This document shows, one piece after another, positions 19,130 through 28,232 of a stretch of DNA of 64,000 nucleotides. The stretch comes from Niallia alba (GTDB lineage Bacteria; Bacillota; Bacilli; Bacillales; Cytobacillaceae): NCBI RefSeq assembly GCF_012933555.1, contig NZ_JABBPK010000001.1, positions 1,466,001 through 1,530,000 on the forward strand, in the 5' to 3' direction. The translations under genes were made by a program, and so were the position numbers. A model generated the notes under the pieces. The model made no database searches. It saw only the letters and a list, made by a program, of their open reading frames with translations, and was not told the origin of the DNA. Every line of letters begins with the position of its first letter. The first letter of the stretch is position 1.

Positions 19130-19924
19130 ATGAAATTTGCCGTTACCTCAAAGGGTGATTCGAAATCAGAAAACTTAGTCCAAATAATTAAACAATATTT
19201 ACTTGATTTTGAACTTGAATATGATGAAGAAGAGCCAGATATTGTTATCTCTGTAGGTGGAGATGGAACCCTTCTCTACGCTTTTCATCGTTATAGCAAT
19301 CGTTTAGACAAGACGGCATTTGTGGGGATGCATACAGGTCATTTAGGGTTTTATGCAGACTGGACGCCTGCTGAATTGGAAAAACTAGTGATTGCCATCG
19401 CAAAAACGCCATATAACATTATTGAATATCCTATTTTAGAAGTGATTGTACGTTACCAGAATGAAGAGAAGGAAACGAGATACTTAGCTTTAAATGAATC
19501 AACGGTCAAAAGTATCGAAGGGACATTTGTAATGGATGTGGAAATGAGCGGAAAACATTTCGAGCGATTTAGAGGGGATGGACTTTGTGTATCGACCCCT
19601 TCAGGAAGTACAGCTTATAACAAGGCATTAGGTGGAGCAATTGTACATCCTTCCATTGAAGCGATACAGCTTGCGGAAATGGCATCTATTAATAATCGAG
19701 TTTTTCGAACAGTAGGATCGCCATTAATATTGCCGAAACATCATACTTGTGTACTTAAACCAGTTAATGAACCTAATTTTCAAATTTCGATTGATCATTT
19801 GAATCTATTACATAAAAAAGTACATTCGATTCAATATCGAGTAGCAGAAGAAAAAGTAAGGTTTGCAAGGTTTCGTCCATTTCCGTTCTGGAAACGAGTA
19901 CATGATTCTTTCATTTCGGAATAA
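19130..19924 (+). CDS. nadF: NAD kinase
   Basis: NAD kinase phosphorylates NAD to NADP and so feeds all NADPH-dependent biosynthesis. The 264-residue protein has the GGDGT motif with the key Asp at residue 45, the NE/D motif in LNESTVKS and the glycine-rich [20 protein letters not shown] segment cut here to motif level. It fits the PpnK A-type of Bacillus (YjbN). The start has an AGAGGAG site about 11 bases upstream. It is followed closely by the yjbO pseudouridine synthase with 21 bases between. Confidence 0.96.
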   Translation: MKFAVTSKGDSKSENLVQIIKQYLLDFELEYDEEEPDIVISVGGDGTLLYAFHRYSNRLDKTAFVGMHTGHLGFYADWTPAELEKLVIAIAKTPYNIIEYPILEVIVRYQNEEKETRYLALNESTVKSIEGTFVMDVEMSGKHFERFRGDGLCVSTPSGSTAYNKALGGAIVHPSIEAIQLAEMASINNRVFRTVGSPLILPKHHTCVLKPVNEPNFQISIDHLNLLHKKVHSIQYRVAEEKVRFARFRPFPFWKRVHDSFISE

Positions 19925-19945
19925 GCAATAGACAGGAGCGATAGT

Positions 19946-20842
19946 TTGAGCTTTACGTTAGAGTGGGTTATGCAGCATGAAACAGGCATTACCATTAAAG
20001 ATTTTTTAAAGAAGCAAAGTATCTCCAAGGCTGCCTTAACAGATATAAAGTTTAAAGGTGGGAAGATTCTTGTAAATGAGAGCGAAGAAAATGTGCGCTA
20101 TACTTTGAAAAGTGGCGATCGATTAGTAGTTCTTTTTCCACCTGAGCTACCTAGCAGTGGATTAAGTCCTGAACAACTTCCGTTAAACATTATTTTTGAG
20201 GATGAGTATTTATTAATTGTACAAAAGGAATATGGGATGAATACTATTCCTTCAAGAGAGCATCCTACTGGCAGCTTGGCTAACGCTTTAGTTGGTTACT
20301 ATTTGAAACATGGAATTGAATCAACAACCCATATTGTTACACGATTAGATCGAGATACATCTGGATTAGTTCTTATTGCTAAGCATCGCCACATCCATCA
20401 TTTACTTAGCGAACAGCAAAAAGGCGGCGATGTAAAAAGAAAATATCTCGCTTTTGCAGAAGGGGAAATTTCGCCATTAAATGATACGATTAATGAGCCA
20501 ATTGGCAGATGCTCAGATAGCATTATTAAAAGAGAAGTAAGAGCAGATGGGCAAACTGCCATTACTCATTATCGAGTATTGTCACAAGGTAAGCATTTCT
20601 CACTCGTAGAATTATCACTAGAGACAGGAAGAACACATCAAATCCGAGTTCATCTTGCTTATAAAGGGCATCCGCTTCTAGGAGATGACTTATACGGAGG
20701 GAAAAGAGACAGGATTAATCGTCAAGCTCTGCATTGTTTTTTTCTCCAGTTTACCCACCCTGTAACAAAACAATCGTTGACATTTACCGTTGCTCTTCCC
20801 GATGATATGAAAAGGATAGAGCAAGGCATGAAAAAGAGTTAA
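19946..20842 (+). CDS. yjbO: RluA-family 23S rRNA pseudouridine synthase YjbO
   Basis: This enzyme turns specific uridines into pseudouridine, probably in rRNA. The N-terminus (to about residue 75) is a short S4-like RNA-binding part with IKDFLKKQSIS and KSGDRL. The catalytic motif is THIVTRLDRDTSGLVL, with the catalytic Asp in LDRDTSG, and RTHQIRVHLAY and HPLLGDDLYGG follow. A TTG start is used, six bases after AGGAG. It probably forms a unit with sasB and nadF. The exact target uridine cannot be read from sequence. Confidence 0.93.
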   Translation: MSFTLEWVMQHETGITIKDFLKKQSISKAALTDIKFKGGKILVNESEENVRYTLKSGDRLVVLFPPELPSSGLSPEQLPLNIIFEDEYLLIVQKEYGMNTIPSREHPTGSLANALVGYYLKHGIESTTHIVTRLDRDTSGLVLIAKHRHIHHLLSEQQKGGDVKRKYLAFAEGEISPLNDTINEPIGRCSDSIIKREVRADGQTAITHYRVLSQGKHFSLVELSLETGRTHQIRVHLAYKGHPLLGDDLYGGKRDRINRQALHCFFLQFTHPVTKQSLTFTVALPDDMKRIEQGMKKS

Positions 20843-20874
20843 GGATCACTTAAAAGATCTTTAACTCTTTTTTA
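20831..20874 (+). terminator. Rho-independent terminator after yjbO
   Basis: AAAGAGTTAA-g-GATC pairs with GATC-t-TTAACTCTTT and is followed by T residues. The stem includes the yjbO stop codon. Confidence 0.88.
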
Positions 20875-20876
20875 TT

Positions 20877-21052
20877 GGCTGTTTTCTAAAGGATTGTTGT
20901 TTTTTAATCGAAAAAAAGAATTAGTTGGAAAAATGGAGCAGCCGGAATACACGAAGACGCCACGGGGATTAGCGAGACAGTCTGAGACCCCCAGGGAAAG
21001 CGAAGTGTATTCCGGCTGCGGGTAATCGCAACATACTTTACGAAAACAGCCT
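20877..21052. repeat. Interspersed hairpin repeat family A, copy 1 (internally shortened)
   Basis: The copy begins GGCTGTTTTCTAAAGGATTG and ends CTTTACGAAAACAGCC, which are imperfect inverted ends. GCAGCCGGAATACAC pairs with GTGTATTCCGGCTGC inside. Compared with the 32.6 kb copy it lacks about 33 central bases (the GGAGGCGAAGTGAGGAGG region). Confidence 0.9.
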
Positions 21053-21073
21053 TTTTATTAGACTTTGATGTAT

Positions 21074-21841
21074 TCATGGGCTTTGTTTGACGACTACTGG
21101 TTGATTTTCAAAAGTGCGAAATTTTTCTGCAATAAATGGCAGACTCGACGGTACAGATTTAATCGTCAACTCTGGATATTGGAGGGCTGTTAATTTTCCT
21201 CCGAAGACAACACCAGTATCAATGTTATAGGTACGTTGAATTTCTCTTACTTCTCTTACCGGAGTATGACCATAAACAATAGTCGCATTGCCTTTATAAT
21301 ATTTAGCCCAATCTCTTCTTACTGGTGAACCGTCTGCATGTACTTCTCCAGAAATATCACCATAAAGCACAAAAGTTTTTACTTTATTATGATATTGGCC
21401 AATATAATCCTCGCGAATGCCTGCATGGGCGATAACGAGCTTTTGATTATCAAGGATGTGGTATAACGGTGCATTTTCGTATAGGTCTTTAAACATTCCC
21501 TTTATTCTTTGTTGTTCTTTTTTATTTAATTGCTCCCATTCCGCTACTGTTGTTTCTAACCCATGGGCGATTTTTACATTTCTGCCTAAGAAAAAGCGAT
21601 ATAGCTTATCACAATGGTTACCTGGCACATAATAGGCTAAATTATTTTTCACTAATAGATAAATGGTTTCTATTACGGATAAGGAAGAAGGACCACGATC
21701 TGTTAGATCTCCTACAAACGCTAGCTTTCTTCCTTGAGGATGCTGTGGATAACCTTGTTCCCAAGTGTATCCTAATTTTTCTGTTAATTGCTTGAACTCC
21801 TCATAGCATCCATGAATATCTCCGATGATATCCAGTTTCAT
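21074..21841 (-). CDS. prpE: Bis(5'-nucleosyl)-tetraphosphatase / phosphatase PrpE
   Basis: This is a PPP-family metallophosphatase of 255 residues. The metal-binding motifs are in normal order: GDIHG at residues 7-11, GDLTDRGP near 44, GNHCDK near 76, and a later HAGI and YGHTP. B. subtilis PrpE (YjbP) hydrolyses asymmetric Ap4A and has been linked to spore germination. It has the same place here, but turned against its neighbours. Repeat A copy 1 fills the gap to yjbO. Confidence 0.92.
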   Translation of the reverse strand: MKLDIIGDIHGCYEEFKQLTEKLGYTWEQGYPQHPQGRKLAFVGDLTDRGPSSLSVIETIYLLVKNNLAYYVPGNHCDKLYRFFLGRNVKIAHGLETTVAEWEQLNKKEQQRIKGMFKDLYENAPLYHILDNQKLVIAHAGIREDYIGQYHNKVKTFVLYGDISGEVHADGSPVRRDWAKYYKGNATIVYGHTPVREVREIQRTYNIDTGVVFGGKLTALQYPELTIKSVPSSLPFIAEKFRTFENQPVVVKQSP

Positions 21842-22027
21842 AAAATCCCCCTTCCTGTTCTTTTTATACTATACCCCATTGCTGTACCTAGCATTTTTGT
21901 TAATTGTTTCTGGTTTTGGGGAAAGATAAAGTGATGACATGTATGTATAAAAATAAAAGACAAATTGTCTATCTTTTGTTACTATAAAAAACATATTTAT
22001 TTTCCAAAAAGAGAGGAGGAAAAGCGA

Positions 22028-23398
22028 ATGTCAGAAAAAATATTAACAAATGAAGCACAGCGTGGTGTCATTCTCCATTCTTTACAAAATGAAAACTTAC
22101 AGGAGTTTCGAAAAAATTTCCTTGATTTACATCCTTATGATCAAGCTTCCTTTTTTAAGGAAATGGAGATAGAAGAAAGAGCTCAAGTGTTTGAATATTT
22201 AGCTCCAAGTGAAATTGCCGAAATGTTTGCGAATTTAGAAATGGATAACTGGGAGTATCAAGCGATATTTTCCAAGCTTCTGCCTAATTATGTAGCAGAG
22301 ACTTTGGCAAATATGTCTATTGATGATGCTGTCGATATTTTAAATGTTTTAGATAAAGAGCAAGTAGAAAGTTATTTGGCCATAATGAAACAACCTACTG
22401 CAGCAAGGATTAAAGCACTGATGCATTATGAAGAATCAACTGCAGGAAGTATTATGACTGTAGACTATATTAGTTTATCGGCAGAACAAACAGTAGAAAC
22501 GGCAATGGAAATTTTGAAAAGAGAGGCTCCAAACGCAGAGACGATTTACTATATTTATGTTGTAAATGAAGAAAAACAATTAGTCGGTGTTGTATCTTTA
22601 CGAAGTCTAATCATTAGTGATAATCAAACTCTAATAAAAGAAATTATGAACGATCGTATTTATTCGGTCTCGGTAAGTGAGGATCAGGAAGAGGTAGCTA
22701 AAAAAATGCAGGACTATGATTTTTTAGCACTTCCAGTTGTTGATTTTCAAAAACGATTACTTGGGATAATTACCATTGATGACATTGTTGATGTTATACA
22801 AGAGGAAGCATCTGAGGATTATTCAAAGTTTGCTGCTGTATCTAGCATGGATTTTGTTGATCAGCATCCATTTTCTGCTGCAAAAAAAAGACTCCCGTGG
22901 CTAATCATTTTATTATTTCTCGGTATGTTTACAGCAAGCCTTATTGGCCGGTTTGAAGAAACGTTAGATCAAGTTGCCATTCTCGCTGTGTTTATTCCAT
23001 TAATAGCTGGTATGGCTGGGAACACAGGAACGCAAGCTCTAGCTGTAGCTGTTCGAGGAATCGCCACAGGAGATATAGGAAAAGAAAGTAGTTTGAAATT
23101 AATTGTAAGAGAAGCAGGGACTGGTTTCATTACGGGAACAATCTGTGGAATACTTGTTACAATGGTTGTGTATGTATGGAAGGGTGATTTCTTTCTTGGT
23201 ATGCTAGTCGGCATTTCCATTCTTGGAACCTTGATTGTAGCAACAATAGCTGGGGCAATTATCCCTCTTATCATGCACAAGTTTAATATTGATCCTGCTG
23301 TTGCTTCAGGACCGTTTATTACAACAATTAATGATATTATCAGTATTTTGATTTATTTTGGTATGGCAACAATGTTTATGAGCTATTTAACCAATTAG
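22028..23398 (+). CDS. mgtE: Magnesium transporter MgtE
   Basis: MgtE is a gated Mg2+ channel of the cell membrane. From the ATG behind GAGGAGG it has 456 residues. The cytoplasmic N domain spans about residues 25-125, two CBS domains follow to about 255 (with YYIYVVNEEKQLVGVVSLR and LLGIITIDDIVDVI), then a linker helix and five membrane segments from about 290. PLIAGMAGNTGTQALAV in the membrane part is the family signature. The upstream leader is short and I see no M-box riboswitch. It sits between prpE and yjbQ, where B. subtilis has no such gene. Confidence 0.93.
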   Translation: MSEKILTNEAQRGVILHSLQNENLQEFRKNFLDLHPYDQASFFKEMEIEERAQVFEYLAPSEIAEMFANLEMDNWEYQAIFSKLLPNYVAETLANMSIDDAVDILNVLDKEQVESYLAIMKQPTAARIKALMHYEESTAGSIMTVDYISLSAEQTVETAMEILKREAPNAETIYYIYVVNEEKQLVGVVSLRSLIISDNQTLIKEIMNDRIYSVSVSEDQEEVAKKMQDYDFLALPVVDFQKRLLGIITIDDIVDVIQEEASEDYSKFAAVSSMDFVDQHPFSAAKKRLPWLIILLFLGMFTASLIGRFEETLDQVAILAVFIPLIAGMAGNTGTQALAVAVRGIATGDIGKESSLKLIVREAGTGFITGTICGILVTMVVYVWKGDFFLGMLVGISILGTLIVATIAGAIIPLIMHKFNIDPAVASGPFITTINDIISILIYFGMATMFMSYLTN

Positions 23399-23417
23399 AA
23401 AAAGAGGAGGGATAGCG

Positions 23418-25271
23418 ATGGAACACGGTGCTTCTTTTGCATCACTAGTTATCGTTGTTACGGTTGCCTTGTTAACACCTATTATTCTTCAACGGCTAAA
23501 ACTAAATATTATTCCAGTGGTTGTCGCGGAAATTTTAATGGGATTAATAATCGGAAAAAGTGGATTTAATCTAGTGGAGCAGGATATGTGGCTAGAGACT
23601 CTATCAACGTTAGGTTTTATCTTTTTAATGTTTTTAAGTGGCTTAGAGATAGATTTTTCCGCTTTTTCTAGTAAGAAAAAAAGAGAAACCCTTCCTAATG
23701 GAAAATTAGAGCCAAAATCCTTTCCGACAGCATCGCTTATTTTTGCCGCCATTCTTGTTCTATCAATCTTATTAAGCTTTTTATTTGTGCTCGCTGGTTT
23801 TGTTGAGAGTGCTTTCTTAATGACGATAATTATTGCAACTATTTCTTTAGGGGTAGTAGTTCCTACTTTAAAAGAAGCAAATATAATGAAGTCTGTTATT
23901 GGGCAAATTATCTTGCTTGTGGCAGTTATCGCAGACTTAGTCACAATGATTTTACTTGCCATTTTTGCGTCTATCCATGAATCAGGGGGAAATACTTGGC
24001 TCTTATTAATTCTTTTTGTAGCAGGGTTAATTCTGTACTTTGTTGGTAGAAGAATAAAAAATAATAAATTAATGGATACTCTTTCAAGAGGAACGGTACA
24101 AATCGGTACAAGAGCTGTATTTGCACTGATTATCTTTCTTGTCGCTTTATCAGAATCTGTCGGAGCGGAACATATTTTAGGAGCTTTTTTGGCAGGTGTG
24201 CTAGTGTCACTATTATCACCAAATGAGGAATTGGTTCATCAGTTAGATTCCTTTGGGTATGGATTTCTAATCCCAATTTTCTTTGTGATGATTGGTGTCG
24301 AGATGGATTTATGGTCGTTATTCACAGACCCTAAACTATTACTATTTATTCCGTTATTATTAATTGCCTTATTAGTCAGTAAGTTATTACCCATCTACTA
24401 TTTAAAAAAATGGTATGATAACAAAACGATTGTGGCTTCTGGGTTTTTATTAACATCAACCTTGTCTCTTGTTATTGCAGCATCGACAATTGGTGAACGA
24501 TTAAACATAATAACACCTCAAATGAGCGGAATCTTTATTCTAGTTGCTATTATCTCTTGTATTATTACTCCAATAGTCTTTAAAAAATTGTTCCCGAAAG
24601 ATGTGGTTCAAGAAAAAGTGATAAAAGTTTCTATTATTGGAGTCAATCAAGTAACAATGCAAGTTTATCAAGAATTGAAGTCAACTCTGTATGATGTCAC
24701 TTTCTATCATAAAAAACAAGAAAAACAGGATTTTCAAATTGCTGATTCCTTATTTGAAATTATTGAGTTGGAAAATTATTCGGAAGCGATTCTTCAACAA
24801 ACAGATATCTATTTAGCCGATATTGTTGTAGTTTCGACCGGAGATTCCCTCTTAAATGCTGAGATGAGTCTTATGATAAAAAGGGCAGGAGTGGACCGAG
24901 TTATTTGTCGTGTGGAATCGATGGAGAACGAAGAGGAGTTACGAAGAGAAGATATCGAGGTTTTCTCCATGTTGACATCGACGAAGGCTTTATTAACAGC
25001 ACTAATACAATCTCCAAATATTTTTGCTTTACTTGGCAATACGGAGACATCATTACATGAAATTACATTAAGAAATACAGATTTTGAAGGAATGTCTTTA
25101 CGCTCATTCCCATTCACTGGAGATGTCATTTTCGTTCGCATCTTTAGAGGGTCTGATTTCGTTATTCCTCATGGAGATACGGAGTTACAGCTTCATGACC
25201 ATCTTCTTGTAACGGGTTCACATGAGTATGTAACAGAATTAAAGCGGCAATTGGAATTTAATTTTAAATAA
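23418..25271 (+). CDS. yjbQ: CPA2-type monovalent cation:H+ antiporter YjbQ
   Basis: This protein of 617 residues probably exchanges K+ or Na+ for protons at the membrane. The first 390 residues form about 12 membrane helices of the Na+/H+ exchanger fold, with GLIIGKSGFNLV, FLSGLEIDF and a second-half motif SESVGAEHILGAFLAGVLVS. Residues 405-520 form a TrkA-N-like domain (KVSIIGVNQVTMQVYQEL) and the end is TrkA-C (LRNTDFEGMSLRSFPF, LQLHDHLLVTGS). The nucleotide-binding GxGxxG is degraded to GVNQVT. The 19-base gap to mgtE suggests a two-gene cation transport operon. Confidence 0.9.
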   Translation: MEHGASFASLVIVVTVALLTPIILQRLKLNIIPVVVAEILMGLIIGKSGFNLVEQDMWLETLSTLGFIFLMFLSGLEIDFSAFSSKKKRETLPNGKLEPKSFPTASLIFAAILVLSILLSFLFVLAGFVESAFLMTIIIATISLGVVVPTLKEANIMKSVIGQIILLVAVIADLVTMILLAIFASIHESGGNTWLLLILFVAGLILYFVGRRIKNNKLMDTLSRGTVQIGTRAVFALIIFLVALSESVGAEHILGAFLAGVLVSLLSPNEELVHQLDSFGYGFLIPIFFVMIGVEMDLWSLFTDPKLLLFIPLLLIALLVSKLLPIYYLKKWYDNKTIVASGFLLTSTLSLVIAASTIGERLNIITPQMSGIFILVAIISCIITPIVFKKLFPKDVVQEKVIKVSIIGVNQVTMQVYQELKSTLYDVTFYHKKQEKQDFQIADSLFEIIELENYSEAILQQTDIYLADIVVVSTGDSLLNAEMSLMIKRAGVDRVICRVESMENEEELRREDIEVFSMLTSTKALLTALIQSPNIFALLGNTETSLHEITLRNTDFEGMSLRSFPFTGDVIFVRIFRGSDFVIPHGDTELQLHDHLLVTGSHEYVTELKRQLEFNFK

Positions 25272-25281
25272 GCGAGTAATG

Positions 25282-25326
25282 AAGCTTTTTCTTCCTTTTT
25301 GGATAAAAGGAGGAGAAAGCTTTTTA
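25282..25326 (+). terminator. Rho-independent terminator after yjbQ
   Basis: AAGCTTT(TTC)TTCC pairs with GGA(G)GAAAGCTT around a loop and is followed by T residues. Confidence 0.85.
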
Positions 25327-25493
25327 GTTGGATGTAAATAGGGATTGCTACCTTATGCAGGGAGAAAAGGTAACAGAGAGGCATCACCACTGCCGTTTGT
25401 CCAAGAAAAAAGCAAAAGAGAAATAGAATCACCTTCCAAAACATAAAATTGATAAAAGTGCCTATTGTAACAGTGCTTTCTTTTTTTATTTTT

Positions 25494-25522
25494 TTGTAGT
25501 AAAATTAGTACTAGGTACTAAT
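25494..25522 (+). promoter_or_regulatory. fabI promoter with FapR operator
   Basis: TTAGTAC-TAG-GTACTAA at 25505-25521 is a perfect 7-base dyad that matches the FapR operator known from B. subtilis fatty-acid genes. A TTGTAG (25494-25499) and TACTAA (25516-25521), 16 bases apart, could be the promoter; the operator would then cover the -10. FapR represses until malonyl-CoA rises. Confidence 0.85.
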
Positions 25523-25552
25523 AACTTGTAATAGTATATAGGAGGAATAAGA

Positions 25553-26326
25553 ATGACTTTTTCATTAAAAGGCAAAACCTATGTAGTAATGGGTGTAGCA
25601 AATAAAAGAAGTATTGCATGGGGAATTGCGACTTCCTTGCATAAAGCAGGTGCTCGTTTAATTTTCACTTATGCAGGGGAAAGATTAGAAAAAAGCGTTC
25701 GTGACCTTGTTGCTACTTTAGATTCAACAGATAGCATTGTATTACCATGTGATGTAACAAATGATCAAGAGATTGCTACATGCTTTGAAGCAATTAAAAA
25801 AGAAGTCGGAACAATTCATGGAATTGCTCACTGTATTGCGTTTGCTCATAAAGAAGAATTACAAGGCGACTATTTGAATACAACAAGAGACGGATTCTTG
25901 CTAGCACATAATATTAGCTCTTATTCATTAACAGCTGTAGCAAAAGAAGCGAAAGGACTAATGACAGAAGGCGGAAGCATTGTGACTTTAACGTATTTAG
26001 GCGGAGAGCGTGCGATTAGAAATTACAATGTAATGGGTGTAGCAAAAGCTTCTTTAGATGCTAGCGTTCGTTATTTAGCTGCTGATTTAGGAAAAGAAGG
26101 CATTCGTGTAAACTCCATTTCTGCAGGTCCAATTCGTACATTATCTGCAAAAGGAATTAGTGATTTTAATTCGATTCTAAAAGAAATCGAAGAACGTTCT
26201 CCACTTAGAAGAACAACTACTCCAGAAGAAGTAGGGGATACGGCATTATTCTTATTCAGTGATTTAGCAAGAGGAATTACTGGAGAAAATATTCATGTAG
26301 ACTCAGGTTTTCATATTGTTGGTTAA
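25553..26326 (+). CDS. fabI: Enoyl-[acyl-carrier-protein] reductase FabI
   Basis: FabI makes the last reduction in each round of fatty-acid elongation, using NAD(P)H. The 257-residue short-chain dehydrogenase-like protein has the FabI-type nucleotide site GVANKRSIAWGIA, the catalytic Tyr-x6-Lys in YNVMGVAK, and RVNSISAGPIRTLSAKGI. The C-terminus has DTALFLFSDLARGITGE. The start follows AGGAGG. It stands alone with its own FapR-type control and a terminator. The thiamine genes that lie before fabI in B. subtilis are absent here. Confidence 0.97.
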   Translation: MTFSLKGKTYVVMGVANKRSIAWGIATSLHKAGARLIFTYAGERLEKSVRDLVATLDSTDSIVLPCDVTNDQEIATCFEAIKKEVGTIHGIAHCIAFAHKEELQGDYLNTTRDGFLLAHNISSYSLTAVAKEAKGLMTEGGSIVTLTYLGGERAIRNYNVMGVAKASLDASVRYLAADLGKEGIRVNSISAGPIRTLSAKGISDFNSILKEIEERSPLRRTTTPEEVGDTALFLFSDLARGITGENIHVDSGFHIVG

Positions 26327-26340
26327 TTCCATTAAAGTAA

Positions 26341-26381
26341 AGGCAACCTATCCGTTAATTTTGGTGATTGGTTGCCTTTTG
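26341..26381 (+). terminator. Rho-independent terminator after fabI
   Basis: AGGCAACC pairs with GGTTGCCT, followed by TTT-G-TT. Confidence 0.88.
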
Positions 26382-26429
26382 TTATTTCAACGTTTTAGAA
26401 AGTATAAGTTTTCTCACATTAATTTGGTG

Positions 26430-26582
26430 TCTAGCTCCCGGCACTTAGGAGATATTGGCTGATGGCCCGTTCTCTATTTACGATAAGTCAATATCGGCTC
26501 ACTAACGCACTAATTTTACCTCAGGAACCTCACGTGTACTTCCAGTTTGTCCGTGTAAGCAGGTGCTTGTGCTTTTCTTGTT
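26430..26582. repeat. Interspersed repeat family B, copy 2
   Basis: This diverged copy shares GTCTAGCT, ACGATAAGTCAA, the TATCGGCTC-like middle, CTTCCAGTTTGT and a CAGG..TT..GCTTTTCT end with the copy near 17.75 kb. It lies in the 380-base gap between fabI and cotO, which has no other feature besides the fabI terminator. Confidence 0.65.
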
Positions 26583-26709
26583 TCATTCATTCCTCTCCAG
26601 CTACTAATTATCCCTTTTTCGTTAATTAAAGTTACATATTAGGCAAATCATGCATACATTAGGATGAATCCTATAAAATTGTGTTGTTTATTTTAGGAGG
26701 TGAAATTTG

Positions 26710-27216
26710 ATGTATAGTGAGAATGGTAAGCCTCAGCTTTCTCTGTCTGGTACAAAAATGATGGAAGGCAATATGCAAGTCAGCTATTCTGCGAAAATTT
26801 CCAAACAAAAACAATACAAAGAGCTAATGGAGAAAAAGCAGAAGGAAGAAATGCTACAAGAAATAAAAGAGCAAAAAGAGCAAGTAAAAGAAGGAGCGGA
26901 GAAACAAACAATTTCTAATCTCCAAGAACAAATCCAACATTATCAAGAGCAGCAGGCTGAAAAAACGCCAAGAAAACCAGCCTTTAAACGATTGAAGAGC
27001 TTTAAAGAAATGGAAATTATCGAGAAATTGGAGTACTTACTTAATTTTCCTAAACAGTTACCGCCCGTACCGTGTCTGGTTATAACTGCTAACGAAAATG
27101 TTCGTGGATTTGTTATTGATTTAAAAGAAGATAAAGTAGATATAAAGTTAATGGATCAGACCACCATCACTTTAAATATACCTGTGATTCAGGAAGTAAG
27201 AATGATTGGTATATAA
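26710..27216 (+). CDS. cotO: Spore coat protein CotO
   Basis: CotO is an outer-coat morphogenetic protein of the spore. The 168-residue protein has a conserved N-terminal YSENGKPQLSLSG-like segment, a highly charged coiled-coil middle rich in Lys, Glu and Gln (about residues 30-95), and a C-terminal globular part with FKEMEIIEKLEYLLNFPKQLPPVPC split over two helices. The ATG follows AGGAGGTG at 7 bases. It lies next to cotZ and downstream of fabI as in B. subtilis. Expression in the mother cell is expected but the promoter is not clear. Confidence 0.87.
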   Translation: MYSENGKPQLSLSGTKMMEGNMQVSYSAKISKQKQYKELMEKKQKEEMLQEIKEQKEQVKEGAEKQTISNLQEQIQHYQEQQAEKTPRKPAFKRLKSFKEMEIIEKLEYLLNFPKQLPPVPCLVITANENVRGFVIDLKEDKVDIKLMDQTTITLNIPVIQEVRMIGI

Positions 27217-27234
27217 ATGCCTATTTATTAAGAG

Positions 27235-27320
27235 GGTTATTTCAATTAGATTCTGTGCCTAAAATATAGTGGTTTTACTACTATATTTCGAGCATTTATC
27301 AAATTGAAATAACCTTTTTT
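27235..27320 (+). terminator. Long-stem terminator after cotO
   Basis: GGTTATTTCAATT pairs exactly with AATTGAAATAACC. Nested inside is AAATATAGT/ACTATATTT. Six T residues follow. Confidence 0.85.
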
Positions 27321-27356
27321 ATTTATAGGTAGCATGTGTGTGGGGGAATTTATTTT

Positions 27357-27489
27357 AAATGAACGCCGCTTTAGTGCAAGAGAGAAAGGGGAAATTTGGG
27401 TTCATAAAGTGAATGAACGCTATTTTTGAACAAGAGAGCAAGAAAAAAGGCGTTCATAAAGCGAATGAATGCCATTTTTTCATAAAGCA
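27357..27489. repeat. Short tandem array of AATGAACGC units
   Basis: About 2.5 units of roughly 52-55 bases follow each other. Each starts (A)ATGAACGC or ATGAATGC and ends TTCATAAAG(C/T)G. In unit 2 GAACGC can pair with GCGTTC. The units differ inside. It lies in a 500-base gap between convergent cotO and cotZ; the rest of that gap shows only a mini-frame and a probable cotZ terminator. Confidence 0.7.
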
Positions 27490-27689
27490 AAAAAAAAACT
27501 TGCTTTTACGCAATCAGTCAGAAAGGATTAGTTATTTCATACTCCCTTAGCGTAAACAACAGGTATTAATTTTGGACTTCTCATTAACCTATTTTTAACA
27601 AATTCGTGAACAGATTTGAATCAGACTTGTCTAGTAACATGGCAAACTTTTTCTGCGCATAAAATGAAAACAGAGAGGAGTAAAACAAA

Positions 27690-27722
27690 ATGGAGGCGCC
27701 TAAAAGACGTCCTCCGAGATAA
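27690..27722 (+). other. Mini-frame of 10 codons overlapping a hairpin (possible cotZ terminator)
   Basis: A GAGAGGAG site 9 bases upstream precedes ATG and the frame MEAPKRRPPR, then a stop. On the other strand the same bases form GGAGGACG..CGCCTCC followed by ATTTTGTTTT, which could end cotZ transcription. The terminator reading is the safer one. Confidence 0.3.
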
Positions 27723-27743
27723 AACATATACTAATTTCCGTTA

Positions 27744-28232
27744 TTAGTCACAAATATTTAAGTCAACATCAGCGATACATTGAACAGCACAGAAGCATTT
27801 TAAGTCAACTGTTATGCAGCTTGAAGTACGACGGAATCCTTCTAATTCACAAATTTTGCTTAAGTCGATTCCTTTGTGTCCTACGATATCAAGTGTTTCT
27901 CTGTCTTTACCGATCGGAGCAAGAACTCTTAATACTGCGCAGCAGTTATCAAATACGTCCTCTACTCGGAAAAAGATGGATACACAGTTGCAGTCTGAAC
28001 CTGTATAAAATGCATGGAATGGAGAGCCATCTGCAGTGCTTAAAACGAATACACGAGTATCTGCTTTGTTACGCTTTGTTGGAGATACAAGGGATCCTAG
28101 CGGCTCTGAGAAACAGTTAGTTTCGCATTCGCAAGTGTCTTCAGCGTTATCTTGGATATCTTTAATGGCACGAACCACTTCGCAAACACAGCTGGATGTA
28201 CCGTAAATATCTTCTTTTTTTCCACAACCCAT
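27744..28232 (-). CDS. cotZ: Spore coat protein CotZ (CotY/CotZ family)
   Basis: CotZ is a cysteine-rich protein of the spore crust and exosporium basal layer, where it self-assembles and cross-links. The 162-residue protein has 15 or so cysteines, including CVCEV near the N-terminus, CECETNCF, SDCNCVSIFF and late CFCAVQC. The family core FYTGSDCNCVSIFFRVEDVFDNCC is present in parts. The ATG follows AAGGAGG. It faces cotO. No separate CotY, CotX, CotV or CotW gene is found beside it, so it may serve for both CotY and CotZ. Confidence 0.93.
   Translation of the reverse strand: MGCGKKEDIYGTSSCVCEVVRAIKDIQDNAEDTCECETNCFSEPLGSLVSPTKRNKADTRVFVLSTADGSPFHAFYTGSDCNCVSIFFRVEDVFDNCCAVLRVLAPIGKDRETLDIVGHKGIDLSKICELEGFRRTSSCITVDLKCFCAVQCIADVDLNICD

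Noticed and set aside
21842-22027. M-box magnesium riboswitch before mgtE
   Set aside because: The leader is short and AT-rich and shows no conserved M-box segments or terminator switch.
25193-25444. Hydrophobic 83-codon frame on the reverse strand after yjbQ
   Set aside because: It overlaps the end of yjbQ and its terminator, and lacks a ribosome site; the hydrophobic look comes from A/T-rich codons.
27357-27489. CRISPR array
   Set aside because: There are fewer than three units, the units are not exact, the spacers are not of fixed size and no cas gene is near.
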